Shown here: piece by piece, positions 40,233-47,776 of the stretch
Position numbering within the stretch: the first letter of the stretch is position 1
Layout of the letters: each line of letters starts with the position of its first letter
Virus record (IMG/VR): IMGVR_UViG_3300049197_000009
Location: 1 to 60,177 of that record
Source of the DNA: a virus
Reading direction: 5' to 3' (one strand)
Length of the DNA: 60,177 nt
Translations under genes and position numbers: made by a program
Notes under the pieces: model-generated
The model's input: only the letters and a program-made list of their open reading frames with translations
What the model was told of the DNA's origin: nothing
Database searches by the model: none

Positions 40233-40514
40233 ATGGATACGTTCAAGGTTGGCGAGGTGGCTGTTACGCAAAACTCCGAAACAGGCACCCTTAGTAATGG
40301 AAGTGAAGTTCTGATTATCGGCGGGCTCAATAACTATCAACTAGTGAAGCACGGGGATATTGTTGTTTTCGGCTACGAAGTGCAGTCAAGCGACGGCGCA
40401 TTCTGGCTCGCTAAGCCAAATCAACTCCGCAAGATACGCCCGCCCGCGACCGGTCTCGAATCCATTCTGGCACTTTTTAAGCCAATGCCGCAGCGCGAAG
40501 GGGTGGCGGCATGA
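40233..40514 (+). CDS. Small beta-rich early protein
   Basis: 93 residues from the ATG at 40233 (AGG 8 bases upstream). MDTFKVGEVAVTQNSETGTLSNGSEVLIIGGL... looks like a small SH3-like barrel; C-terminal LRKIRPPATGLESILALFKPMPQREG. ATGA-coupled to the next gene. Confidence 0.65.
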   Translation: MDTFKVGEVAVTQNSETGTLSNGSEVLIIGGLNNYQLVKHGDIVVFGYEVQSSDGAFWLAKPNQLRKIRPPATGLESILALFKPMPQREGVAA

Positions 40515-40912
40515 GTGCCATCGAAATCGAAGAATTAAAGGCGCTCGCACTCGCGGCATCGCCAGGACCGTGGGGAACCGCGTTTGATCGCTACATCATT
40601 CCCGCCTCGCACCTAGGGCGAAGAATCGGCGGCAGCACAAATCCACATGATGATTTCGAGAACTTTGCTCATGTGATTGCAGAGGCGCGTTGCAAGTACC
40701 TCCCGATCCGCGCCAATGCGACGTACATCGCCGCCGCCAACCCTGCTGTAGTCCTTGTGCTGCTGGCCGATCTCGCCGCCGCCCGCGCGTTACTGGCCGA
40801 CATTGCGGATAACGAGACCAGGCATCAGGACGCTTTCGATGCTGGGGAAGATGACTGCCCACCAGCGGGCTTTGCTGAACGCATCCGCGCACTGCTGAAA
40901 GATGGTGCGTGA
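40511..40912 (+). CDS. Ead/Ea22-like protein
   Basis: 133 residues. IEELKALALAASPGPW at the N-terminus and RANATYIAAANPAVVLVLLADLAAARALLADIADNE in the middle are typical of the Ead/Ea22 family, widespread in lambdoid early regions and of uncertain function. Confidence 0.75.
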   Translation: MSAIEIEELKALALAASPGPWGTAFDRYIIPASHLGRRIGGSTNPHDDFENFAHVIAEARCKYLPIRANATYIAAANPAVVLVLLADLAAARALLADIADNETRHQDAFDAGEDDCPPAGFAERIRALLKDGA

Positions 40913-41118
40913 TGGAATTCAACGCCCGAGAACTGAGGATGTACGAGGCACTGAAGCGCATCGCCTCGTACGACAGCGTGGAGCGCATCAAACGCGATGC
41001 AGGGAAGCGTTACGGCCTGCTTAACGATGAAGCTGTTGAAATGGCTTACGAGAACGTCATAGCCGAGGCTACAGCCGCTACACGCGGCATGCATGGCCCG
41101 AAGGCGAAAAAACCATGA
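40912..41118 (+). CDS. Small helical hypothetical protein
   Basis: 68 residues from the ATG at 40912, overlapping the previous TGA. MEFNARELRMYEALKRIASYDSVERIKRDAGKRYGL...; helical, charged. Confidence 0.62.
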   Translation: MEFNARELRMYEALKRIASYDSVERIKRDAGKRYGLLNDEAVEMAYENVIAEATAATRGMHGPKAKKP

Positions 41119-41285
41119 CCCGCCACCTCCTAGCACTCCTCGTCTCGCTCATGGGCATTCCGCTGATGCACTTGCTCGGCCCGCTCGGCGTGTTCCTGGT
41201 AGGAGCGGCCACCATTCTTGTTGCCAGCCTCTACGCCGCAAAACTCTGCTGGACTTGCCCACTCTGGAAGGAGAATCAGAAATGA
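41115..41285 (+). CDS. Small membrane protein
   Basis: 56 residues, two membrane segments (LLALLVSLMGIPLMHLL and GVFLVGAATILVASLYAA). 4-bp overlaps with both neighbours. Confidence 0.65.
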   Translation: MTRHLLALLVSLMGIPLMHLLGPLGVFLVGAATILVASLYAAKLCWTCPLWKENQK

Positions 41286-41521
41286 CTCATATCCGCGTTC
41301 ATATGTATGACACCGGAGAGGCGCGGCTAATCGGCATTGCGCAGATTTGGACCGTAATGCCAGCCACGTTCCCATCCGCGAAGTCTGTCGTTGCTATTGG
41401 CGCGTCGCTTAGCTGGTTCGTGCGCGAAACCGTGGAGGAAATTGAAGCGCTTCTACTGGCCGCAGCGGAGCCGCATTGGTCCAAAGCTTTTGTCAACGGC
41501 GCTGTGGCGATTACTGCATGA
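41282..41521 (+). CDS. Small hypothetical protein
   Basis: 79 residues, MTHIRVHMYDTGEARLIGIAQIW...; ATGA overlaps at both ends fix the start. Mixed alpha/beta; family unknown. Confidence 0.62.
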   Translation: MTHIRVHMYDTGEARLIGIAQIWTVMPATFPSAKSVVAIGASLSWFVRETVEEIEALLLAAAEPHWSKAFVNGAVAITA

Positions 41522-41721
41522 GCGCCCCGACCGCAATCGCTGCCCATATGGCCGAACTGCGCACAGAGAACGAAGCACTTCGGCGCGCAAACATTGACCT
41601 GAGCAACGAGCTCGCGCGGCGCATGTCGCAGATCACCACGCTGAACCGCGAGATTGCCGTGATGCGCGCAATGCAAGTCGTGGTCGATGCGCGAGCAATG
41701 GTGCAATGCAACCGCTTGTGA
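41518..41721 (+). CDS. Short coiled-coil protein
   Basis: 67 residues; heptad pattern in MAELRTENEALRRANIDLSNELARRMSQITTLNREIAVMR. ATGA-coupled. Confidence 0.65.
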   Translation: MSAPTAIAAHMAELRTENEALRRANIDLSNELARRMSQITTLNREIAVMRAMQVVVDARAMVQCNRL

Positions 41722-41727
41722 GGCCGT

Positions 41728-42084
41728 ATGCCCAACTTCACTACACCCGAGGCAATCGAAATGATGAACAAGATTGAAGCGATTATCCGCGAACGATGCG
41801 GCGCGAACAGTTACCAGCTTGGCGAGGCGCTATTTCGCTCGCCGGCTACCGTCTGCGGCTACTTAAACGAAATGTGGAAACAGGGCCGCATCACGATGCA
41901 GATCGTCGCCACGAACAAAGCCCCGGCGTTTTGGGTGGCTGGGTCTGATCCGAGCGCGCGTAGGAAACCGAATACCTCGGTGGAATGCCAAGTCACGGTA
42001 AAGACCTGGCCGCCGCATCACAAGCGCGGCGTGCTCGAATGCCTGTGGTGGGGTGTGCCGGCCGCAATGGTGGTGAATCAATGA
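41728..42084 (+). CDS. Winged-helix-like protein
   Basis: 118 residues. IEAIIRERCGANSYQLGEALFRSPATVCGYLNEMWKQGRITMQIVATNKAPAFWVAG resembles a winged helix with a beta hairpin. ATGA-coupled to the next gene. Confidence 0.65.
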   Translation: MPNFTTPEAIEMMNKIEAIIRERCGANSYQLGEALFRSPATVCGYLNEMWKQGRITMQIVATNKAPAFWVAGSDPSARRKPNTSVECQVTVKTWPPHHKRGVLECLWWGVPAAMVVNQ

Positions 42085-42245
42085 ATGGCGCGGGTACGAC
42101 TAGCCACAAGCTGACCCCGCACACGGTCAACATCGGCATGACGACGAAGATGCGCCAGTGCGTGGCTTGTCGCATCCGAAGGTCGATAACTCAATTCGCA
42201 GGCGATTGCCCGAAGTGCATTCGTTGCCAAAGGCGTGGCGCATGA
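42081..42245 (+). CDS. Small zinc-finger protein
   Basis: 54 residues. Four Cys near the C-terminus (CVACRIRRSITQF...CPKCIRC) in C-x2-C pairs suggest a zinc knuckle. ATGA overlaps on both sides. Confidence 0.65.
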   Translation: MNGAGTTSHKLTPHTVNIGMTTKMRQCVACRIRRSITQFAGDCPKCIRCQRRGA

Positions 42246-42646
42246 AAAGGTCAGGGTTCAACGCCCGAACTAGCGGCCTAAAACCCGCCTCGTTCAAGCG
42301 CAGCGAGCGCAAGGAAGCGACCGCCGTCAAGCGCATGAAGACTTCGCGCCCGAAGATGACGCCGATACGCAAGAGCGCCAAGGACGAGGATTGCACGCTG
42401 CACTTCCCATGTTGCAATTTCGATCCGGCGACGACCGTGTGGGCGCACTCGAACAGCCACCTAGACGGCAAGGGCGCGGGCATCAAGGCGCGCGACGAAG
42501 AGGGCTGCTACGCCTGTAGTGCATGTCACTCGTGGCTCGATGGCGGCTACGCGGGCCACATGGAGCGCAGCCTGGTTGACAGCTATTTCAACAATGCCAG
42601 GCGAGTTAGCCAAGGCATCTTGCGCGCAAAGGGGCTAATCGAATGA
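42242..42646 (+). CDS. DUF1364-like nuclease-domain protein
   Basis: 134 residues from the ATG at 42242. Basic N-terminus, then RKSAKDEDCTLHFPCCNFDPATTVWAHSNSHLDGKGAGIKARDEEGCYACSACHSWLDG, matching the DUF1364 pattern (HNH-related, Cys/His-rich; found near NinG in lambdoid phages). Likely nuclease for recombination or branched DNA; substrate unknown. Confidence 0.78.
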   Translation: MKRSGFNARTSGLKPASFKRSERKEATAVKRMKTSRPKMTPIRKSAKDEDCTLHFPCCNFDPATTVWAHSNSHLDGKGAGIKARDEEGCYACSACHSWLDGGYAGHMERSLVDSYFNNARRVSQGILRAKGLIE

Positions 42647-42936
42647 TCAAGTACCGCCTTACCCAATGCGCAGCCGCCCCAATCGAGCCCGTTGAAGTCA
42701 TCAGCGAGACCGCAACGGCTTACCTGATCCGAGAACAGTGCAAAGGTGCCGCCCGCATCCGCAACGAGCGCAAGAAGTCGTTGATGCACAGCTACCACGA
42801 GTCGTGGCCCGCAGCGCACGCCGCCCTGGTTGAGTCGGCGGAACGCAAGGTAAGCACTGCAAACAAGGTGCTTGCCGAAACCAAAGAGCGCCTTGCAATC
42901 GTCAAGGCCATGAAACAACCGGCTGCAAAGCCATAA
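42643..42936 (+). CDS. Small protein, paralogue of 43789-44070
   Basis: 97 residues. The C-terminal two-thirds (YHESWPAAHAALVESAERKVSTANKVLAETKERLAIVKAMK) aligns with the protein at 43789. N-terminal beta hairpin, C-terminal long helix. Function unknown. Confidence 0.68.
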   Translation: MIKYRLTQCAAAPIEPVEVISETATAYLIREQCKGAARIRNERKKSLMHSYHESWPAAHAALVESAERKVSTANKVLAETKERLAIVKAMKQPAAKP

Positions 42937-42949
42937 CAAGGGGAATGCA

Positions 42950-43792
42950 ATGACAAGTACAGGAGCGGTATCGCTAAAGGTAATGGCGGAGAAGAAGGAG
43001 GCGGGTGTATCGAAGACGACGAACTTCGCAGTCGATCCGCGCATCATGGAAGTGGAGGAAGGGTTTAACGGACGCCCGATTGATCCGGCACACGTGCGCG
43101 CAATTGCGGACTCGCTGATTGGCGGGGCCACGCTGCCGCCGCTCGAAGTGCGCGTCGAGAACGGTCGCGTGATCGTGGTTGATGGACATCACCGCCGTGA
43201 GGGCGCTTTGCTGGCGATCAGCGAAGGCGCTGAAATCGTCGCACTCGACTGCCGCCAATTCCGGGGCAATGACGCCGACCGCGTGATGCTAATGATCACC
43301 AGCCAGCAGGGCTTGCCAATGACGCCGCTGCAATTGGGCGTCCAGTACCGCAAGATGCTCGGCTTCGGCTGGACCGCATCACAGATCGCCAAGCGCTGCG
43401 GCAAATCCGCGAACCACGTCAACGACATGATCGCGCTGGCCGAATCGAACAGCGATGTTCAAGGCATGGTCACACGCGGCGAAGTCTCCGCAACTACCGC
43501 GCTGAAGGTCGTCAAAGCCAAGGGCCAGGATGCAGGCAAGGCGCTCGCCGGCCACTTGGAGGCAGCCAAGGCAGCAGGCAAAGCCAAAGTCACGCCACAG
43601 GTCGTCGCTGGCTGGCCAAAGCAGGATCGCGTCGCGTCTATCAAGGCGGAAATCGCTGCCGAGGACTTCGTCAAGGCCATTAAGCGCGAGATTGCGACGA
43701 GTGGTGAGGAGCGCGTCGAGGATTCCTGTCCGGCTTACGCTGACCTGGTTGCGTATCTGCGCGGGACGGCGAAGCAGTTGGAGGCGGCATGA
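42950..43792 (+). CDS. ParB/Srx-like DNA-binding protein
   Basis: 280 residues. ParB-type N-terminal domain with GRPIDPAHVRAIADSLIGGATLPPLEVRVENGRVIVVDGHHRREGAL (the GHHRR box binds nucleotide in ParB), then a helix-turn-helix (WTASQIAKRCGKSANHVNDMIALAESNSDVQGMVTRGEVSATTALKVV). No ParA is encoded, so chromosome-type partitioning is unlikely; a phage regulator or ParB-like nuclease is more probable. Confidence 0.85.
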   Translation: MTSTGAVSLKVMAEKKEAGVSKTTNFAVDPRIMEVEEGFNGRPIDPAHVRAIADSLIGGATLPPLEVRVENGRVIVVDGHHRREGALLAISEGAEIVALDCRQFRGNDADRVMLMITSQQGLPMTPLQLGVQYRKMLGFGWTASQIAKRCGKSANHVNDMIALAESNSDVQGMVTRGEVSATTALKVVKAKGQDAGKALAGHLEAAKAAGKAKVTPQVVAGWPKQDRVASIKAEIAAEDFVKAIKREIATSGEERVEDSCPAYADLVAYLRGTAKQLEAA

Positions 43793-44070
43793 GCGCACCA
43801 ATCAGAAAGTACAAAACCAACTTCTCAAGGAATCGAATTGAGCAAGTTGCAGTTGATCGCGAAACAAAAACCTCAGTTTTCATTGGAACTACTCGCTGCG
43901 CCAAAGTCGGTTCCTACGCCGCATATCACGATTCCTGGGATGAGGCGCACGCGTTCCTAATGTCGAGTGCCGAAAGTGAAGTTGGACAGGCTCGCCTACG
44001 CCTGGAAACAGCAAACGGCAAACTCGGCAACATCAAAGGCATGAAAGCACCTCAAGGAGATACGGCATGA
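43789..44070 (+). CDS. Small protein, paralogue of 42643-42936
   Basis: 93 residues. YHDSWDEAHAFLMSSAESEVGQARLRLETANGKLGNIKGMK parallels the protein at 42643; the ParB-like gene lies between the two copies. ATGA-coupled on both sides. Confidence 0.68.
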   Translation: MSAPIRKYKTNFSRNRIEQVAVDRETKTSVFIGTTRCAKVGSYAAYHDSWDEAHAFLMSSAESEVGQARLRLETANGKLGNIKGMKAPQGDTA

Positions 44071-44426
44071 GCAACATCACCACCTTTCAACAGCGCGTCC
44101 AAGAGCGCATCGCTGAAACCATTGCAGACCTCGTGCCGGAAGAGGACCTCGCCAAGATGGTTGCGGAACAGGTCGCGCACTTTCAGCGCCACACGCTGCC
44201 GGAACTGATCAAGACCGAGATCACGAAGCAAATGGCTGAGGCGATCAAAGTGGAATTCAGCAAGCCTGAGTACAGGCCCGTCTACAACCAATTCACTGGG
44301 AGCGGCGCGAGCGAGGCCGTCACCAAACTCATCACCGAAAACGCCGGGGCAATTCTTCACAACATGCTGGGCGGCGCGATTCAGCAAACGGTGTACCAGA
44401 TGCAGCAAAACCTGCCGCGATATTAA
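44067..44426 (+). CDS. Helical early hypothetical protein
   Basis: 119 residues. QQRVQERIAETIADLVPEEDLAKMVAEQVAHFQRHTLPELIKTEITKQMAEAIKVEF is amphipathic helix throughout. Function unknown. Confidence 0.62.
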   Translation: MSNITTFQQRVQERIAETIADLVPEEDLAKMVAEQVAHFQRHTLPELIKTEITKQMAEAIKVEFSKPEYRPVYNQFTGSGASEAVTKLITENAGAILHNMLGGAIQQTVYQMQQNLPRY

Positions 44427-44485
44427 AAGTCGGACCTCGGAAGGTTGCACCCGACCGAGATCCTGTCAAAACCTCAGGGGAAGTT

Positions 44486-44521
44486 ATGAGTAAAGAAATG
44501 ATAGCAGAGGTGCGGTTATGA
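44486..44521 (+). CDS. 11-codon leader peptide of the methyltransferase pair
   Basis: MSKEMIAEVRL, preceded by CAGGGGAA and ending in ATGA with the methyltransferase start. Probably a translational-coupling leader rather than a functional peptide. Confidence 0.4.
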   Translation: MSKEMIAEVRL

Positions 44522-45189
44522 CTATTGAAAAGGTAGTTATAGGGGGGGGCACGATGTATCGCGCTGATTGCAAGGATGTGCTGCCGCTCATTGGCAAAGT
44601 AGACGCCGTAATTTCCGATCCTCCTTATGGCCTTGGAAAGCGCATGCAGGGTGGCACCTGGGGCGCCAAACAAGAATTTAAGGAAATGGTCGTTTGGGAC
44701 AACGCTCCGCCGACCGTCGATTTCCTGCTCTCGCTGGCGGCGCTGGCCGATACGTGCGTGTTCTGGGGCGGGAACTATTACGGACTGCCACCAACCCGCT
44801 GCTGGCTCGTATGGGACAAGCAAAACGCGGTACCAACGATGGCCGACTGTGAATTGGCGTGGACCAGCCTTGACGCTAATACGAAGCGAAAAAGCCATCC
44901 AGTAGGCCGAGTCTTGCACGGGCATCCATCAGAGAAACCATTGCCAATCATGGCATGGACGCTCCAAGTAGTGAGGGCGTCCGGTACCGTATTTGACCCG
45001 TACATGGGAAGCGGAACTACCGGCGTAGCGGCAATCGAGGCTGGATGCGAATTCATCGGCATTGAGCGCGACCCGAAGTATTTCGACATCGCCTGCAAGC
45101 GCATCGAGCAAGCCGTCGCACAGGGCCAGTTATTCGCGCCTGCGCCGCCGAAACAAGTGCAGCTTGATGCGTTTTTGGAGGCCTTATGA
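44518..45189 (+). CDS. DNA methyltransferase 1 (N6-adenine/N4-cytosine, beta class)
   Basis: 223 residues. Catalytic motif IV DPPYG (Asp34-Tyr37) precedes the SAM-binding motif VFDPYMGSGTTGVAAIEAG (residues 158-176), the order of the beta class. Target-recognition region is short. It ends QLFAPAPPKQVQLDAFLEAL, nearly repeated in the next gene. Near the start, GTTATA is followed by eight G (44542-44549) in frame, encoding IGGGTM. A second ATG (44554) lies just after the G run. Could protect phage DNA from host restriction. Confidence 0.9.
   Translation: MTIEKVVIGGGTMYRADCKDVLPLIGKVDAVISDPPYGLGKRMQGGTWGAKQEFKEMVVWDNAPPTVDFLLSLAALADTCVFWGGNYYGLPPTRCWLVWDKQNAVPTMADCELAWTSLDANTKRKSHPVGRVLHGHPSEKPLPIMAWTLQVVRASGTVFDPYMGSGTTGVAAIEAGCEFIGIERDPKYFDIACKRIEQAVAQGQLFAPAPPKQVQLDAFLEAL
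44542..44549 (+). repeat. Poly-G(8) tract in methyltransferase 1
   Basis: Eight consecutive G, codons 9-11 of the gene. At this length the frame is open; gain or loss of one G would shift it. It also lies 4 bases upstream of an internal in-frame ATG and could act as a ribosome site. Confidence 0.85.
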
Positions 45190-45208
45190 CCGACAACAGA
45201 ATCATTGT

Positions 45209-45217
45209 GGGGGGGGG
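45209..45217 (+). repeat. Poly-G(9) tract in methyltransferase 2
   Basis: Nine consecutive G after the ATG at 45186 that overlaps the previous stop. At nine G the ORF from 45186 ends at 45236; at eight G it would read straight into the methyltransferase. Confidence 0.85.
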
Positions 45218-45222
45218 CTACC

Positions 45223-45891
45223 ATGTTGAACTGTGACTGCATGGACTACCTCAAGACGTGCGCAGATAAGTCATTCGATCTAGCCATAGTTGACCCGCCT
45301 TATGGGATCAATATTGGTGACAACAAGGCCGGCATGGGTCGCCGCAAAGGCAATAAGCGCGCCGAGTACAAGATGGGAGATTGGGACTCATCACCGCCCG
45401 AGCAGGCCTACTTTGACGAGGTTCGCCGCGTAAGTGTGAACCAGATCGTATGGGGTGCAAATCACTTCATCGATATGCTTCCGCGCCGTTCGCCGTGCTG
45501 GATCGTGTGGGACAAGCTGTTCTCGAATGAGGTCAGTTTTGCCGCCGTTGAACTTGCCTGGACATCATTCGGCACGACTGCAAAGAAATTCTCTATGTCG
45601 CCGCTGCAGGACTCGCGAATCCACCCAACGCAAAAGCCGGTGAAACTCTACCAATGCCTGCTGGCGACCTACGCTAAGCCGGGCCAACGCATCCTCGACA
45701 CACACCTCGGTAGCGGCTCAAGCGCCATCGCCGCGAATGAATACGGCTGCGAGTTTGTTGGATGCGAACTGGATGGCCACTACTTCGCGGCGGCCTGTGA
45801 GCGCATCGCTGAGGCGTACAGCCAAGTAGCGCTATTCGCGCCAGACATCCCAAAGCAAATCCAACTCGACGCATTCTCGGAGGCTCCATGA
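45223..45891 (+). CDS. DNA methyltransferase 2 (tandem paralogue)
   Basis: 222 residues from the ATG at 45223 (MLNCDCMDYLKTCADKSFDLAIVDPPYG). Motif IV DPPYG, then SAM-binding ILDTHLGSGSSAIAANEYG near the C-terminus, as in methyltransferase 1. The original start is probably the ATGA-coupled ATG at 45186, whose frame (MTDNRIIVGGG) is broken by a ninth G. With the present sequence, translation depends on the ATG at 45223 with GGGGG as ribosome site, or is off. It ends VALFAPDIPKQIQLDAFSEAP, close to its paralogue. Confidence 0.88.
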   Translation: MLNCDCMDYLKTCADKSFDLAIVDPPYGINIGDNKAGMGRRKGNKRAEYKMGDWDSSPPEQAYFDEVRRVSVNQIVWGANHFIDMLPRRSPCWIVWDKLFSNEVSFAAVELAWTSFGTTAKKFSMSPLQDSRIHPTQKPVKLYQCLLATYAKPGQRILDTHLGSGSSAIAANEYGCEFVGCELDGHYFAAACERIAEAYSQVALFAPDIPKQIQLDAFSEAP

Positions 45892-46250
45892 GCGCGGTCA
45901 CTATTCGCATCTACCCGGATTCTTTGGCCGCAATGAACATCGAGCGCGCCGGGGCTAAATACCGTCCGGGAAACGGAACCGAGGGCGAACTATTCATCGA
46001 GAGTTGGTGCGGCCAGTGCGAGCGCGACCATGGAATGATGAAAGGCCTGCCGCTCGAAGAGTGTGACGACAACCAAGTCTGCGACATCATCGCGCGAACC
46101 TTCGCATTCAGCGTCAACGACCCGAACTATCCAGATGATTGGCAGTACGGCGCTGATGGGCAGCCGCGTTGTCACTCGTTTGTTGAGGCGGGCCACGCCA
46201 TCCCGATTAAGGATGAATTAACGGTTGATATGTTTTTGGAGGCTCCATGA
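45888..46250 (+). CDS. Cys-rich protein, paralogue of the gene at 26463
   Basis: 120 residues. WCGQCERDHGMMKGLPLEECDDNQVCDIIARTFAFSVNDPNYPDDW mirrors the protein beside the radical SAM gene. Conserved Cys/His suggest metal binding. Directly follows the methyltransferases (ATGA overlap); its C-terminus DMFLEAP echoes the methyltransferase ends. Confidence 0.75.
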   Translation: MSAVTIRIYPDSLAAMNIERAGAKYRPGNGTEGELFIESWCGQCERDHGMMKGLPLEECDDNQVCDIIARTFAFSVNDPNYPDDWQYGADGQPRCHSFVEAGHAIPIKDELTVDMFLEAP

Positions 46251-46465
46251 CAACGAAAACCCAATGCCAGCAAGTAGCCGACTATCTGCGCACTGGCGCA
46301 CCGCTGACGCCACTGGAAGCCCTTAGCCGGTTCGGGTGTAACCGTCTGGCCGCGCGCGTGGACGAGCTTCGCCACAGCGGCATGAATATCATCACAACCA
46401 TGATCGAGGTCGCCGGCGTCCACGGAAAATCTCGCGTCGCCCAATACACATTGGAGGCGCAATGA
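46247..46465 (+). CDS. Helix-turn-helix domain protein
   Basis: 72 residues. TQCQQVADYLRTGAPLTPLEALSRFGCNRLAARVDELRHSGMNIITTMIEV...GKSRVAQYTL is a winged-helix domain common in phage early regions, probably DNA-binding. ATGA-coupled on both sides. Confidence 0.78.
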   Translation: MTTKTQCQQVADYLRTGAPLTPLEALSRFGCNRLAARVDELRHSGMNIITTMIEVAGVHGKSRVAQYTLEAQ

Positions 46466-46887
46466 ACGAATCCGACATCCGTACCAAGCGCCGCATCGAG
46501 GCCATCAAAGCGGCCATTGCCGACCGTGGCATGACCGCCAACGAGATTTCCGATGCAATCTACATGAACCGCGTATCGGGCAACCAGTACACGCGCTACC
46601 TGCTTGACCAAGGCCGCGTCCACATTATCGACTGGCGCCGCAACGCACACACGCTGGCCGCTGTGTACCTATGGGGCGCTGGCGAGAGCAAGCCACGACC
46701 GATCCCGCTAACTCGCGTCGAGGAAAATCGCAACTTCCGTGAGCGCATCAAGAAAGACCCCGTACGGCACGCGCTGTACCTGGCTCGACTGAGGGCGCGG
46801 GATCGGGCGAATAAAGCTGCCAAGACGCCACAGGGCTGGGCGTCGGCGCTGTTTGTGGGGATGCGTGTGGAGGCGTCGAATGCGTGA
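46462..46887 (+). CDS. Early hypothetical protein with HTH-like N-terminus
   Basis: 141 residues. RRIEAIKAAIADRGMTANEISDAIYMNRVSGNQYTRYLLDQGRVHIIDW looks like a winged helix, followed by a basic region (REN...FRERIKKDPVRHALYLARLRARDRANKAAK). Perhaps accessory to replication, as it precedes the initiator gene by an 8-bp overlap. Confidence 0.65.
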   Translation: MNESDIRTKRRIEAIKAAIADRGMTANEISDAIYMNRVSGNQYTRYLLDQGRVHIIDWRRNAHTLAAVYLWGAGESKPRPIPLTRVEENRNFRERIKKDPVRHALYLARLRARDRANKAAKTPQGWASALFVGMRVEASNA

Positions 46888-47776
46888 CTACGCGAAAGTA
46901 GCCCCGCAGTTCTGGACGGGGAAGACCGGCAAAGCCCTCAAGACAGCAGGCCAGGAAGCAACAATCGTCGCTATGTACCTGATGACGAGCCCTCATGCCA
47001 ACATGATCGGGGTGTATCACTGCCCTGTCGCGTACATAGCCATAGACACCGGCTTGAGCTTGGAAGGGGCTTCCAAGGGGCTTGCAAGCGCCATCGAAGC
47101 GGATTTTTGCACCTACGAGGAGGAGAGCGACTACATCTTCGTCCACGAGTTCGCCGCGTACCAGATCGGCGAGGAGATGGAGCGCAAGGACAAGCGCTGC
47201 GCCGGGGTCTGGAATGAGTTATCCAAAATCCCACGCAACCAATGTTGGTATGGGTTCGTTGAGCGTTACGGCTCCGTTTTCCACTTGCCAGATGAGGAAG
47301 AATTGGCAAGCCCCTTGCAAGGGGCTTCTAAGCCCCTACGAAGCCAGAAACAGAAACAAGAACAGAAACAAGAACAGAAACAAGAACAGAAACAAGAACA
47401 GAAACAGGAGCAAGAGCAGGAACAGAATAAATTGTCTGATTCCGATTCGATCTTCGCGGATGCGTGGGCTGCGTACCCAAAGCGCCCCGGTTCCAGTAAG
47501 GCCGATTCCCTGAAGGCTTGGAATGCCCGCATCAAGGACGGAATCGACCCGCTGCTAATCCTCGATGGCGTCACCCGCTACGCCGCGTACGTGGCGCACA
47601 ACGGGACGGAATCGAAATTCATCAAGCAGCCGGCAACCTTCTTCGGGCCAGGGAATCACTTTGAAAGCGATTGGACGATTCCTGATCGAGCAGGGGGCGG
47701 GATGCTTGGTAAGGCTGGCCAAGCCACGGCGGCGGCGGCTAAGCGCTGGCTACAGGAGGGCGGCGATGCTACCTAA
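46880..47776 (+). CDS. Replication initiator (O-like)
   Basis: 298 residues from the ATG at 46880. N-terminal 155 residues resemble winged-helix replication proteins (YAKVAPQFWTGKTGKALKTAGQEATIVAMYLMTSPHANMIGVYHCPVAYIAIDTGL). A Gln/Lys/Glu repeat linker follows (residues 153-182), then a C-terminal domain (FADAWAAYPKRPGSSKADSLKAWNARI...FIKQPATFFGPGNHFESDW) common in phage initiators and DnaT-like proteins. Repeats inside the gene (AAGGGGCTT units, 12-bp repeats, A+T-rich DNA) suggest that the origin lies within it, as in lambda O. Confidence 0.82.
   Translation: MRDYAKVAPQFWTGKTGKALKTAGQEATIVAMYLMTSPHANMIGVYHCPVAYIAIDTGLSLEGASKGLASAIEADFCTYEEESDYIFVHEFAAYQIGEEMERKDKRCAGVWNELSKIPRNQCWYGFVERYGSVFHLPDEEELASPLQGASKPLRSQKQKQEQKQEQKQEQKQEQKQEQEQEQNKLSDSDSIFADAWAAYPKRPGSSKADSLKAWNARIKDGIDPLLILDGVTRYAAYVAHNGTESKFIKQPATFFGPGNHFESDWTIPDRAGGGMLGKAGQATAAAAKRWLQEGGDAT
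47064..47083. repeat. AAGGGGCTT motifs, cluster 1
   Basis: Two exact copies at 47064-47072 and 47075-47083, 11 bp apart, with a degenerate third starting at 47086. They encode GASKGL of the initiator. Confidence 0.75.
47308..47338. repeat. AAGGGGCTT motifs, cluster 2 with 20-bp palindrome
   Basis: Inverted copy 47308-47316, direct copy 47319-47327 and near-perfect inverted copy 47330-47338, each starting 11 bp after the last. The first two form a perfect 20-bp palindrome (47308-47327). Confidence 0.8.
47351..47422 (+). repeat. 12-bp tandem repeats (CAGAAACAAGAA)
   Basis: Four exact 12-bp copies (47351-47398) and two degenerate ones, encoding QKQE units in the initiator linker. A short A+T-rich stretch follows. 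Possible origin iterons or a slippage-prone linker. Confidence 0.85.

Noticed and set aside
42950-43792. Plasmid-like partition system (phage-plasmid lifestyle)
   Set aside because: ParB-like gene has no ParA or clear centromere repeats nearby, and a full integrase/attP system is present.
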